Positions 31,606 through 40,314 of a DNA stretch of 54,212 nucleotides are shown here, one piece after another. The notes under the pieces are model-generated. The model was given only the letters and a program-made list of their open reading frames with translations, did no database searches and was not told where the DNA came from. Each line of letters begins with the position of its first letter. Position 1 is the first letter of the stretch. Both the position numbers and the translations under genes were made by a program. The stretch comes from Clostridia bacterium. Lineage in GTDB: Bacteria; Bacillota; Clostridia; Oscillospirales; CAG-272. The stretch is taken from NCBI GenBank assembly GCA_017503865.1, contig JAFVSI010000039.1:1-54212 (forward strand). The letters are read 5' to 3'.

Positions 31606-32415
31606 ATGGCAGTAACTAACTTTATTCAGACAATATGGTCTAAGAAAATTCAGGACGACCTTGAGCTTAAGTGTAAGCTCGTTGATAACTGTCTCCGTGA
31701 CTACGAGGGAGACTGTAAGCACGCACAGAGCGTTAAAATTCTCGGTGTTGGTGAGCCTACTATCGGTGCTTATGACGGCACTCAGGACATCACCATTGAG
31801 GAAATGAGCGACAAGGGACAGATGCTCACAATAGATCAGGCTAACTACTTTGCTTTCTACGTTGATGACGTAAATCAGGCACAGTCCGTTCCCGGTCTTA
31901 AGGAGAAGTATCAGGAGAAGGCTGTTCACGGTCTCGCTGTTGCTCGTGACACCTACGTTGCAAACCTTATCAAGGGAGCAGCAAACGCAACAACCGCTAC
32001 TGCTCTTGAGAGAGAAGCAGTAAAGGAAGCTATTGATGCAGCTATCGTAGCTCTCCGTGAGCGTAACTTTGACGAAGAGGGCGTAATTGAGATTACTCCC
32101 GCAGTTTACAACGTATTCAAGAACGAGCTTATTACTCTTTCTACCAACAACCCCGAGTACATCAAGAAGGGTATTGTTGGCGTTTACGATGACTTCAACG
32201 TAATTATGTCAAACAATATGGCGAAGGACTCTACTCACGCATACTGCTGTGTACGTGGTAAGAAGGCTATCGCCTTTGCGGGACAGATTAACGAGGTTGA
32301 AGCTCTTCGTGCTGAGAAGAGATTTAAGGACATCATTCGTGGTCTTGACACATTCGGTGCTAAGGTCATTGATGAAGCTCGTATTCAGGTTATCAAAGTA
32401 CCCGTTGGTGCTTGA
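31606..32415 (+). CDS. Major capsid protein
   Basis: 269 residues, ATG behind AAAGGAAGG. TNFIQTIWSKKIQDDLELKC starts the N-arm; GDCKHAQSVKILGVGEPTIG, FYVDDVNQAQSVPGLKEKYQ, GLAVARDTYVANLIKGAANA and YNVFKNELITLSTNNPEYIK are conserved in small HK97-fold coat proteins of Firmicutes podoviruses. Codon use is more biased towards strongly expressed forms than its neighbours, and a very strong terminator follows, as expected for the most abundant virion protein. Confidence 0.9.
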   Translation: MAVTNFIQTIWSKKIQDDLELKCKLVDNCLRDYEGDCKHAQSVKILGVGEPTIGAYDGTQDITIEEMSDKGQMLTIDQANYFAFYVDDVNQAQSVPGLKEKYQEKAVHGLAVARDTYVANLIKGAANATTATALEREAVKEAIDAAIVALRERNFDEEGVIEITPAVYNVFKNELITLSTNNPEYIKKGIVGVYDDFNVIMSNNMAKDSTHAYCCVRGKKAIAFAGQINEVEALRAEKRFKDIIRGLDTFGAKVIDEARIQVIKVPVGA

Positions 32416-32474
32416 TAAAGGCGTATGAATAGCCCTATATAAAGGGAACGCACTACGCATAGTATAAACGCCGA

Positions 32475-32509
32475 GGGGGGAGTAGCAATAATCGTTACTC
32501 CCCCCTTTT
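32475..32509 (+). terminator. Strong terminator after the capsid gene
   Basis: A perfect ten-base stem, GGGGGGAGTA (32475-32484) with TACTCCCCCC (32496-32505), followed by TTTTC. It separates the coat gene from the tail genes and would keep coat mRNA high relative to downstream genes. Confidence 0.88.
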
Positions 32510-32560
32510 CGTGAATATAGAACGATTTTCTGTATTGACGAAAAGAAAGGAGAGGGATAT

Positions 32561-32866
32561 ATGCAAGTATTTATCAGAAAGCCAAGCATTGACCTTTTTG
32601 CGGGCATCAGAGTCAGCAAAGATACGGTGCTTGAATATGAAAACGAGAACGTTAAGCAGAGCTTAAAAGATTTGGTATTTCACTCTGTTACAAGAGTAAA
32701 GGGTGAGAGCTTTGAGAGCGTATATGACACAACTATTCAGCTCAAGGAAGGTGACGTACTTGTCTTTGAGGAAGAGGGCAGAGGTTATATAAAGCCCGTA
32801 GAGGAATTTGTAACGATAGCGGAAGCCATTGACGATCTAACAAACGCAAAGGGGGTTGGTGAGTAA
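32561..32866 (+). CDS. Small structural-region protein
   Basis: 101 residues, ATG behind AAAGGAGAGGG. MQVFIRKPSIDLFAGIRVSK, then a beta-rich body (FHSVTRVKGESFESVYDTTI, LKEGDVLVFEEEGRGYIKPV). It looks like a small beta protein that could decorate the head or bind the tail fibre. The stop overlaps the next ATG (TAATG), so it is translated with the fibre gene. No family is recognised. Confidence 0.7.
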   Translation: MQVFIRKPSIDLFAGIRVSKDTVLEYENENVKQSLKDLVFHSVTRVKGESFESVYDTTIQLKEGDVLVFEEEGRGYIKPVEEFVTIAEAIDDLTNAKGVGE

Positions 32867-34896
32867 TGTTTAAGGTAAATGACGATTTATCTATCTATGT
32901 GACAAGGGGAGATATGGTCTTCCTCAAGGTAACGGCAGAGAACAACGGAGAAGCCTATACTTTTGATGCGGGAGAGGTCTTGAGAATAAAGGTCTATCGC
33001 AAGAAGGACTGTAAGGAAGTCGTATTGCAGAAGGATTTTCCCGTAACAACGGCAACACAAGAGGTAGAGCTTATCCTTGAGGAAGCTGATACCAAGATAG
33101 GCGAGGTAATAAGCAAGCCTGTTGACTATTGGTACGAGGTAGAGCTTAATCCCTTTGACAATCCTCAGACTATCATCGGCTATGATGATGACGGCACAAA
33201 GGTATTCAAGCTCTTTCCCGAAGGAGACGATATAGAGGACTATGAGCCTATCACTCCCGAAGATATACCGATAGTAGATACCGAGCTTGATATGACATCT
33301 AACAGACCCGTAGAAAATCAGGTAATAGCTCGTGCCTTTGCACAGCTTCAAGAAGGCTATCAGGCAACGCACGAAGCAGTAGCAAAGCTGCACGTTACGC
33401 CTGAAATGTTCGGAGCTGTCGGTGACGGAGAGGCTGACGATACAAAAGCACTTGAAAAAGCAGTAGCGACATTAAGAGACAACAGCACATTATTCTTGAG
33501 GGGTAGCTATGTTGTAACAAAAATGCACGTCAACAACGTAAGGGGCCTTACGGTTACGGGTGGTGGTAGCATTATAGCGAACAACTCTTGTGACTTTAAT
33601 TTTGTTAAATTCAACTCGTGTGACAACCTAACCGTTCATAACATCAAGATTGACGGAAAGAATAAGCCTTGTCGAGCTTTTAATATTTGCGATACAAGAA
33701 CATTCTACTTGACGATGCTTACTGTTGAAAACGTTGGAAACGATACAGCAGACGCTTCTCTTTACGGCATATTCTGTCGCAATTCGCATAACGGGGTAAT
33801 AAACAATAGCTTCGTTAAGTATGTTCACGCAAAGAGCGTAGCAACGGGTATAGCTTTAGACGGTGAGACGGACGAAGAAGTTCCAAAAAACATTGTAATA
33901 GATCGTGTTCGTATAGAAGATATATCACCTATTGACGATGCAGACGGCTTGAAAATTTTAGGAGCAGAGACACCCGTAAATTTGACAGTCAGCAATTCGG
34001 TATTTGTTGATTGTGCAAAGCGAGCTATGAAGTTCCAAGCAAAGGGGTGTTATTCACATAACAACGTAATTCACGTAAATAAATGTAATTACGCTTCTAT
34101 CGACTTTCAGCAAGGATACGGAAAATCTATTGATGACACTATACACTATAACGTCACGGAAATAGGAATAGACGGAAACGGATATATCGGCGTTGCGGTA
34201 ACATCTCAAGTGGAAGTCAGGGGGTTATGTGTAACGGTTGCTAATAATGATGCAAGTCTGTATTCGGGTGCAACATCATCTTGTATGTTTCTCGTTCAAA
34301 ACTTGCAGGGGGAAGCAGAAATAGCAGACGTGACAATAAAAGATTGCAATATTGACGGTTGCTCAATGCTTGTAAGAAATACGCTTTCTATTCCTGTTAA
34401 GCGTATAACGGTTGACAACGTGACGATAGGAAAACTTTATCAACACGCAATATTTACGGGGGGCGAGTATTCTCATATTTGCCTAAAAAACTGTTCGCTC
34501 TTAAATCGTCCTTTGGGTTGGAACGGCATACTCAACGGCGTAAGTTATGACACTTGCGATATTGATATTACAAATATTGCCGCCGCAGATACAAACGCAA
34601 TTGGAAGACCTACAAACTCAAACTCTCGCATTGTTGCAAGAGGGGCTACGTCTGATTTTGTTTCAGGCTCCTTCGTTTTTGAAAACGGCAAGATGATATT
34701 TATAACTCCTACTAACGTAAATCCGCAAGGTAGTATTTATTCATCGGGAAAAAATTTTGCTATGGCAAAATGCGGAGATATTTGCTATATGCAAACGCCT
34801 GAAACTGATACCAACGGCTTTTGTGTAGGTTACATTTGCACGAACGCCCCCGATAGCACAAATACAAGAGGCGAATGGAAAAAAATTTATATGTAA
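32866..34896 (+). CDS. Tail fibre / receptor-binding protein with pectin-lyase fold
   Basis: 676 residues. The first 130 (LSIYVTRGDMVFLKVTAENN, YTFDAGEVLRIKVYRKKDCK) form a beta-sandwich attachment domain like the BppU N-terminus of baseplate proteins. Residues about 165-180 are the helical neck. From about 180, TPEMFGAVGDGEADDTKALE introduces a right-handed beta helix of the Pectate_lyase_3 type with repeated NN.. and C-rich coils. The C-terminus (about 560-676) is a separate receptor-binding or trimerisation domain. It probably binds or trims host surface glycans; no lyase active site can be asserted. Confidence 0.85.
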   Translation: MFKVNDDLSIYVTRGDMVFLKVTAENNGEAYTFDAGEVLRIKVYRKKDCKEVVLQKDFPVTTATQEVELILEEADTKIGEVISKPVDYWYEVELNPFDNPQTIIGYDDDGTKVFKLFPEGDDIEDYEPITPEDIPIVDTELDMTSNRPVENQVIARAFAQLQEGYQATHEAVAKLHVTPEMFGAVGDGEADDTKALEKAVATLRDNSTLFLRGSYVVTKMHVNNVRGLTVTGGGSIIANNSCDFNFVKFNSCDNLTVHNIKIDGKNKPCRAFNICDTRTFYLTMLTVENVGNDTADASLYGIFCRNSHNGVINNSFVKYVHAKSVATGIALDGETDEEVPKNIVIDRVRIEDISPIDDADGLKILGAETPVNLTVSNSVFVDCAKRAMKFQAKGCYSHNNVIHVNKCNYASIDFQQGYGKSIDDTIHYNVTEIGIDGNGYIGVAVTSQVEVRGLCVTVANNDASLYSGATSSCMFLVQNLQGEAEIADVTIKDCNIDGCSMLVRNTLSIPVKRITVDNVTIGKLYQHAIFTGGEYSHICLKNCSLLNRPLGWNGILNGVSYDTCDIDITNIAAADTNAIGRPTNSNSRIVARGATSDFVSGSFVFENGKMIFITPTNVNPQGSIYSSGKNFAMAKCGDICYMQTPETDTNGFCVGYICTNAPDSTNTRGEWKKIYM

Positions 34897-34910
34897 AGAG
34901 AGGGTAGAAT

Positions 34911-35939
34911 ATGAGCGTAAAAGGAAACGCAAAGAGCTATGTAGAGCTTCGTGGCTCTCTTTCGCTCCCTGAAGCGATACACGGCAAGTCAGCTTATGAG
35001 CTTGCCGTAATGCACGGCTTTGAGGGAACAGAAGCGGAGTGGGTACGTTATCTCCGCTACGCCAAAGACGGCTTAACTCCCTATATAGGCGTAAACGGTC
35101 ATTGGTGGATAGGAACACAGGACACAGGCGTACACGCAGAAGGCAAGGACGGAGTAAACGGCTTGACACCATATATCGGAGAGAATGGCGATTGGTGGAT
35201 AGGAGAAGCCGACACAGGCGTTATAGCGGGAACACCTAAATATATGTGCGGAACGGGATTGATGTACGAGGTCGAGACTTCCCTTGCTCCTAACAAGGTC
35301 TATTTCTTGTTAGAGGGTGACGATGACATACCTCTCACATATCTTTCTGCCGTTGCTTCGGGAACGGAAGATATAGAGATAGGCGGTACTGCTCTTGAGG
35401 TGGGTACGGTCTATTTCAAGTATGAGGAAGCAAACGACGAGCCTACAACAGTAACATTCACAATTGATAACTCACCTTGCACCGTACCAAACGGCACAAC
35501 TTGGCAAGACCTTTATGACGAGTATAGCAATTTAAGCGGAGATGACAATAACAATCCGTTTTTTAGCGATTGGTATGTGGTAGTCAATTATGTTTGCTCA
35601 CAAATGGACGATGGAATACTTGTCAAAGATGGAATATATATAACTCTCGATATGGTGATAGAGGCAGGCAACTATGTTAATAGCGGAGTTATGCCAAGTG
35701 ATTTAGAAACACCAGGCACGATAGAATTCACCATTGACAATACAAGTTACACAGTCGCAGAGGGCACTACTTGGGGCGAATGGGTCGACACAACGAACGG
35801 TAATTATGAAGTAGAAGGTTCACTTGTAATGAATATGCACACAGAATGTTATGTTTCTTTTACTTATGAAGATGGTTCGCCAAGCGAATATGTAAGTGCT
35901 AATGAAGTAATAACATCTGGCACATATACGCACGCATAA
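34911..35939 (+). CDS. Tail protein with WIG repeats and IDN-GTTW modules
   Basis: 342 residues. Two 20-residue repeats, LTPYIGVNGHWWIGTQDTGV (35073-35132) and LTPYIGENGDWWIGEADTGV (35163-35222), lie 90 bases apart. Two further modules of the type IDNxxxTVxxGTTW occur (about residues 182-200 and 273-292) and a third sits in the next gene. These look like small surface domains added one after another. The N-terminal 60 residues (SYVELRGSLSLPEAIHGKSA) resemble a collagen- or fibre-like attachment domain. The likely role is receptor contact at the virion surface. Confidence 0.72.
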   Translation: MSVKGNAKSYVELRGSLSLPEAIHGKSAYELAVMHGFEGTEAEWVRYLRYAKDGLTPYIGVNGHWWIGTQDTGVHAEGKDGVNGLTPYIGENGDWWIGEADTGVIAGTPKYMCGTGLMYEVETSLAPNKVYFLLEGDDDIPLTYLSAVASGTEDIEIGGTALEVGTVYFKYEEANDEPTTVTFTIDNSPCTVPNGTTWQDLYDEYSNLSGDDNNNPFFSDWYVVVNYVCSQMDDGILVKDGIYITLDMVIEAGNYVNSGVMPSDLETPGTIEFTIDNTSYTVAEGTTWGEWVDTTNGNYEVEGSLVMNMHTECYVSFTYEDGSPSEYVSANEVITSGTYTHA

Positions 35940-35951
35940 GGCGGTGAGAAT

Positions 35952-36917
35952 ATGGAAAAAGGAATTTTATTTGGCGATAAAAAAGGTATCACCCGCTATG
36001 CAACCGCTGCATACGCAAACCCTTTAGGATTTGACCGTAAAATCAGGACGGCTTTTGTTGGTGACAAGAACGGCAAAGCTAAAATATGCTTCGGTGTTCA
36101 GCCGATAGTGGTCTATATAGACAATGCTCGTTATATAGTCGATAAGGGCACAACGTGGGGAGAGTGGGCGAATAATAACTCTCCTTTTGCGGTAGTAGCC
36201 GAACAGATAAGCAAAGACGGCGGCACTACCTTTATATGCAATAGTGATGACACAAGAGTTTACGCTACTGATGAAATGTTGCGAGACGGAATATACGCAA
36301 GCAGTTGTGAACATAGTGCTTGGGGCGAGTGGGTAATAACAAAAGAGCCGACTTGCATTGAGGACGGTTTAAAAGAGCGTACTTGCTCAAGCTGTGGCGA
36401 GGTACAGACTCAAGTCGTTCCCGCTTCGGAAGAATATCACAATTACGAGTATTACGGAAGTCAATCAGCAACGTGTACGGCAGACGGATATACTAAGTAT
36501 AAATGCTCTCATTGTGGAGATATTAAGACAACTTGGTATGATGCTTTGGGGCATAACTACGACAGCAACGGCGTATGTACTGAGTGTAACCATTGTAAGC
36601 ATATTTCAACAAATTGTAGAAAGATAGACTCGGAAACACACGAAGAATATTGTACGCAGTGCGGAGAAGTGCTATCTACGTCTGCTCACTCTTTCGACTC
36701 TTACGGAGATTGTGAACATTGTGGGTATAGCGTGCCTACGGGTGGCGGTGGAAGTAATACTGTAATTTGTCCTATTTGCGGTGGAAGTTACAACTATGCT
36801 GACTATACAATCTGTCCGCACTGTGGCGGCGTTGAGCCAGACAAGGTTACTTGCTCTAATTGTGGTGGTACGTACTATAAAAACGAATATTCAAGCTGTC
36901 CGCATTGTGGCGAGTAA
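35952..36917 (+). CDS. Virion-region protein with many zinc-ribbon-like Cys motifs
   Basis: 321 residues, ATG behind AAGGCGGTGAG. The N-terminal part (about 1-120) contains the same IDN..GTTWGEW module as the upstream tail protein. From about 130 come repeats like SAWGEWVITKEPTCIEDGLK / ERTCSSCGEVQTQVVPA, then YKCSHCGDIKTTWYDALGHN, CTECNHCK, YCTQCGEV, CEHCGYSV, a Gly linker, and three short CxxC ribbons (CPICGGSY, CPHCGGVE, CPHCGE). Such W.EW...PTC..DG repeats are typical of secreted surface proteins of Clostridia, here in a phage structural operon. Adhesin or receptor binding is likely; function unproven. Confidence 0.72.
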   Translation: MEKGILFGDKKGITRYATAAYANPLGFDRKIRTAFVGDKNGKAKICFGVQPIVVYIDNARYIVDKGTTWGEWANNNSPFAVVAEQISKDGGTTFICNSDDTRVYATDEMLRDGIYASSCEHSAWGEWVITKEPTCIEDGLKERTCSSCGEVQTQVVPASEEYHNYEYYGSQSATCTADGYTKYKCSHCGDIKTTWYDALGHNYDSNGVCTECNHCKHISTNCRKIDSETHEEYCTQCGEVLSTSAHSFDSYGDCEHCGYSVPTGGGGSNTVICPICGGSYNYADYTICPHCGGVEPDKVTCSNCGGTYYKNEYSSCPHCGE

Positions 36918-36953
36918 CAGTAAATAGTAAGACAAGAAAGAAGGTGCAAAACT

Positions 36954-37517
36954 ATGACCTTACTTGAATTTAAAAAGACAGTATTAGGGCTTATAGAGGA
37001 ATTAAACCCTAACAGCGAGCTTTTGACAGACGATCCCGACATAGCAGCGAAGATAAATTCCGTCATCAATCTTGTAATGTTTGAGATGGCGAGAATGAAG
37101 AAGATACCTAAGTATGTTGAGCTTGAGGTAACGAAGGGCGACTTGATTACATTTGAAGCCATTGAAAAGGAATGTGGCTACGAGGTATATCAGGTCGGCA
37201 CGATAGGGGGAGTGGCATACTCCCCCAAAGCTGACGGAACAGTATTCAAGGTTTTGGAGAGTGGTACGGCAGAGATAAACTGCTACGTATTCCCCGAACA
37301 AATAACGGAAAAGACCAAAGACAAAGCCTACGAGTTTGAATTGACTCCCGATGTGCTTGGGGTAATGGTATATGGTGTTGCGGGAGATTTGCTCAAGAGT
37401 GATGTTTCCGCAGAATACGGGCGAGTATATTCAGAGAGATACGAGTCAAAGAAGCAGATGCTTGACCCCCGCTATCAGATGACTACGGTCTATATTGAAG
37501 GGGGCATTGATATATGA
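36954..37517 (+). CDS. Head-tail adaptor, P22 gp4-like
   Basis: 187 residues, ATG behind GAAAGAAGGTGC. MTLLEFKKTVLGLIEELNPN, DIAAKINSVINLVMFEMARM and a C-terminal helical part (VAGDLLKSDVSAEYGRVYSE, RYESKKQMLDPR) match the gp4/gp6-type adaptors that ring the portal. A GGGGGAGT/ACTCCCCC hairpin lies in its coding sequence (37206-37226). The stop overlaps the gp10-like gene (ATGA). Confidence 0.8.
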   Translation: MTLLEFKKTVLGLIEELNPNSELLTDDPDIAAKINSVINLVMFEMARMKKIPKYVELEVTKGDLITFEAIEKECGYEVYQVGTIGGVAYSPKADGTVFKVLESGTAEINCYVFPEQITEKTKDKAYEFELTPDVLGVMVYGVAGDLLKSDVSAEYGRVYSERYESKKQMLDPRYQMTTVYIEGGIDI

Positions 37518-39193
37518 GTGCAACAACGGGAAGCCTTGTATCAAGAATGTACGGTGCTTTTCGTGGCGTTGACTTTCGGGGCGAAGAGATAAACCTATCA
37601 AGAAGCCCCGACAGTAAAAACGTTTGGAAAGACTACAAAGAGACAGACAGCATAAGGACAAGACCTGACCTTGAATTGAAGACTACCTTTAACACACCTG
37701 TATATGGTGTGTTTTTTTATAAGGATTTTCAGCTTGTGCATAGCGGAACGAAGCTCTACAAGGTAGTAAACGGAGCTAAAACAGAGCTTTATTCAGGCTT
37801 AAAGGCAGCACTCAGCGACAGCTTTATCTATGAGAATGTATGGTACTTCAAAGACGGACAGCATTATTTGCAGTATGACGGCACAACGATAAAAGAGGTA
37901 GAGGGCTATGTTCCCACTACCACAATTGCGAGAAAGCCAAGCGGTGGCGGTACTGTCTACGAAGATGTCAATATGCTCACGGGAAGAAGAAAAAACGCCT
38001 TTCTTGCTGACGGAGAGAGTAAGGTATTTGTCCTTGATGCTATGGAAATTGATAGCGACTACAAGCCTATTGTAAAGGTCAACGATGCCGTTGTAACAAA
38101 CTACACCGTTGACTATAAGGCGGGAAAAATAACATTTACAACGGCTCCTACCGTTCCCAAGACGGACGGACAGGATAACGTAACGGTAGAGTTTAGGAAG
38201 ACAAACGAGAAGCAGCGTAACAGCATTTTAAATTGTACTCTGCTTCAGGTGTTCGATAACAGAGTATTCGTAAGCGGAAATGATGAACAGCCTAATGTCG
38301 TATGGCATTGTAGCTTGAATGACCCTACCTATTTCAGCGATTTAGACTACTACCAAGAGGGACTTGACTCTGCAAAGGTAAAAGGTCTTGTAGCGGGAAA
38401 TAACGTGCTGTGGGTGTTCCGTGAGCCGTCTCAGGCTAATACAACGGTGTTCTATCATACACCTACTGTTGATAGTGAATACGGCAAAATCTATCCTTCT
38501 CAGCACTCAAGTATAACTACGGGCTGTGTCGCTAAAGCAATAAACTTTAACGATGACATTATCTTCTTTAGTGAGCGAGGAATGGAAGGTATAAGCGGTG
38601 ACGTAACTACCGAACAGGCTATTGCTCATAGAAGCTCTCTTGTGGACCGAAAAATGATAGCCGAGAAAGATTACAAGAATATGATCCTTGAAGAGTGGGA
38701 AGGTTATCTTCTCGTCTTTATTGGAAACAAGGTATATCTTGCTGACTCAAGAACGGCTTTCACGAACGAAAATCACATAGAGTACGAGTGGTTTTATTGG
38801 GAGCTTGACAAGAGGGTAACGTGTGCGAGAGTGTACGGCGGTGTGCTTTATATAGGCACAGAGGACGGCATATACACACTTACAAACAACACAAGCAACG
38901 TAGAGAGCTATTGGGTAACACCAAAGGATAAATTTAACGCTCCGCAGAAGCAGAAAACTACCAATAAACGAGGTTGTGTAGTAGAAGCAACGGGCGATAT
39001 TTCCGTATATGCAAAAATCGAGGACACAGATTTTGAGCTTATAGGAACATATGAAAAAGTCACGGACTATTTTGCTTGCAGAATAAAGCGTAAGAAGTGG
39101 AAAGATATACAACTTAAATTCCACTCAAAGACGAGATTTAGCCTTGAGACAGCTACGTTAGAGTGCTTTATCGGTGGATATATCAAGAGATAG
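37514..39193 (+). CDS. Head closure / DNA stabilisation protein, P22 gp10-like
   Basis: 559 residues. A beta-propeller-like protein: GVDFRGEEINLSRSPDSKNV starts the core, then repeated YxxGTKLYKV, KDGQHYLQYDGTTIKEVEGY, DNRVFVSGNDEQPNVVWHCS and FFSERGMEGISGDVTTEQAI blades. P22 gp10 and relatives close the portal channel after packaging and hold the needle or tail. A perfect terminator-like hairpin is embedded at 37691-37718. Length is normal. Confidence 0.8.
   Translation: MSATTGSLVSRMYGAFRGVDFRGEEINLSRSPDSKNVWKDYKETDSIRTRPDLELKTTFNTPVYGVFFYKDFQLVHSGTKLYKVVNGAKTELYSGLKAALSDSFIYENVWYFKDGQHYLQYDGTTIKEVEGYVPTTTIARKPSGGGTVYEDVNMLTGRRKNAFLADGESKVFVLDAMEIDSDYKPIVKVNDAVVTNYTVDYKAGKITFTTAPTVPKTDGQDNVTVEFRKTNEKQRNSILNCTLLQVFDNRVFVSGNDEQPNVVWHCSLNDPTYFSDLDYYQEGLDSAKVKGLVAGNNVLWVFREPSQANTTVFYHTPTVDSEYGKIYPSQHSSITTGCVAKAINFNDDIIFFSERGMEGISGDVTTEQAIAHRSSLVDRKMIAEKDYKNMILEEWEGYLLVFIGNKVYLADSRTAFTNENHIEYEWFYWELDKRVTCARVYGGVLYIGTEDGIYTLTNNTSNVESYWVTPKDKFNAPQKQKTTNKRGCVVEATGDISVYAKIEDTDFELIGTYEKVTDYFACRIKRKKWKDIQLKFHSKTRFSLETATLECFIGGYIKR
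37691..37718 (+). terminator. Intragenic terminator-like hairpin in the gp10-like gene
   Basis: AACACACC (37691-37698), seven-base loop, GGTGTGTT (37706-37713), then five more T. A perfect eight-base stem and T run inside codons for NTPVYGVFF near residue 60. Confidence 0.58.
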
Positions 39194-39204
39194 GGGGGAT
39201 ATAG

Positions 39205-40299
39205 ATGGGTACAACACCTAATTACGATGTCAATTACGATGACAAACGCTTCACTCAGGTAAATACAGAGAAAGAAGCGGCATTGACAGATGTAGAAAAA
39301 ACATACGGCGGTATGATAGACAAATCCGATGATTTTTATGACAAGCAGATACAAGCCGCAAAGGACTACGAGAAAAGACAGACCGAGATACAAAATCAGC
39401 AGACCGATTTTGCAATTCAGAAGATAGAACAGCAGAAAGACCAAGCCAAGAAGGACTACACCAAAGAGCAGTCAGGAGCTTATGTAGATTGGCAGAAGCA
39501 GAGCAATCAGTACGGAGCAAACGCCGAGCAGATAGCGGCTCAAGGAATGACTCATACGGGATATAGCGAAAGCTCCCAAGTTAGTATGTATAACACATAC
39601 CAAAACCGCATAACAACGGCGAGAGAGTCTTTTAACCTTGCAATCTTGAATTACAACAATGCTATTAAAGATGCTCGTCTTCAAAATAGTGCGGCTCTTG
39701 CGGAGATAGCGTATCAGTCATTACAGAAACAGCTTGAATTGTCTTTGGCGGGCTTTCAGTATAAAAATTCGCTTGTCACAGAATTGGCGAAAACGAAGCG
39801 AGAAATTGACAACGAGTACAATGACCGTTATCAAGATGTTCTCAAGCAGATCAATACAGAAAATGCACTTGCCGAGGAAGTTAGACAGTATAACGCTACT
39901 CTTGCGGAAAATCAGAGACAGTTTAATGCAAACAAAGCTTTGCAACAGGCTCAGCTCGATTTGCAAAAGGAACAATTTGCTTGGCAGAAAGCTCAAGCGG
40001 CAAATAGTGCAAAGGTATCAAGCGGCAAATCCTCTTCGGGTGGCTCGTCAGGTGGCAGTAAAAAGCCATCGGTCAAAAGCGGTAGCAAGCAAGTAAAACC
40101 GCAAGCAAAAATTACAAACGGTAACAAAGGCTCGAATGTAAGTGCTTCCGACTATATAAACAAGTTGATATCTTCGGGTGCTAACAAGGACAGGGTAGCT
40201 AATGAAATTAGCCTTGCACTTCGAGAAGGGGCAATCACCGAGAAAGAAGCAACACAGCTTCGAAACGAGTTTACGCCAAGAGGAATCCAATGGATTTAA
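39205..40299 (+). CDS. Coiled-coil internal virion / ejection protein
   Basis: 364 residues, ATG behind AGGGGGGATATAG. Residues about 15-270 are an unbroken charged helix/coiled coil (KEAALTDVEKTYGGMIDKSD, QQTDFAIQKIEQQKDQAKKD, EIDNEYNDRYQDVLKQINTE); a Gly/Ser/Lys linker (about 275-300) leads to a small C-terminal helix pair (DYINKLISSGANKDRVANEI). It directly precedes the giant gene, 15 bases away. Together they look like the ejection proteins that P22-like phages send into the host with the DNA. Its 3' end is where the duplicated segment begins. Confidence 0.78.
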   Translation: MGTTPNYDVNYDDKRFTQVNTEKEAALTDVEKTYGGMIDKSDDFYDKQIQAAKDYEKRQTEIQNQQTDFAIQKIEQQKDQAKKDYTKEQSGAYVDWQKQSNQYGANAEQIAAQGMTHTGYSESSQVSMYNTYQNRITTARESFNLAILNYNNAIKDARLQNSAALAEIAYQSLQKQLELSLAGFQYKNSLVTELAKTKREIDNEYNDRYQDVLKQINTENALAEEVRQYNATLAENQRQFNANKALQQAQLDLQKEQFAWQKAQAANSAKVSSGKSSSGGSSGGSKKPSVKSGSKQVKPQAKITNGNKGSNVSASDYINKLISSGANKDRVANEISLALREGAITEKEATQLRNEFTPRGIQWI

Positions 40300-40314
40300 A
40301 AAGGGGGGATAGCT

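Noticed and set aside
32866-36917. Diversity-generating retroelement targeting the tail genes
   Set aside because: No reverse transcriptase, template repeat or accessory gene is present in the genome.
36954-40299. Siphovirus tail operon with frameshifted chaperones and tape measure
   Set aside because: No tube, chaperone slip site or tape-measure protein is seen; the genes match P22-type head completion and ejection proteins.
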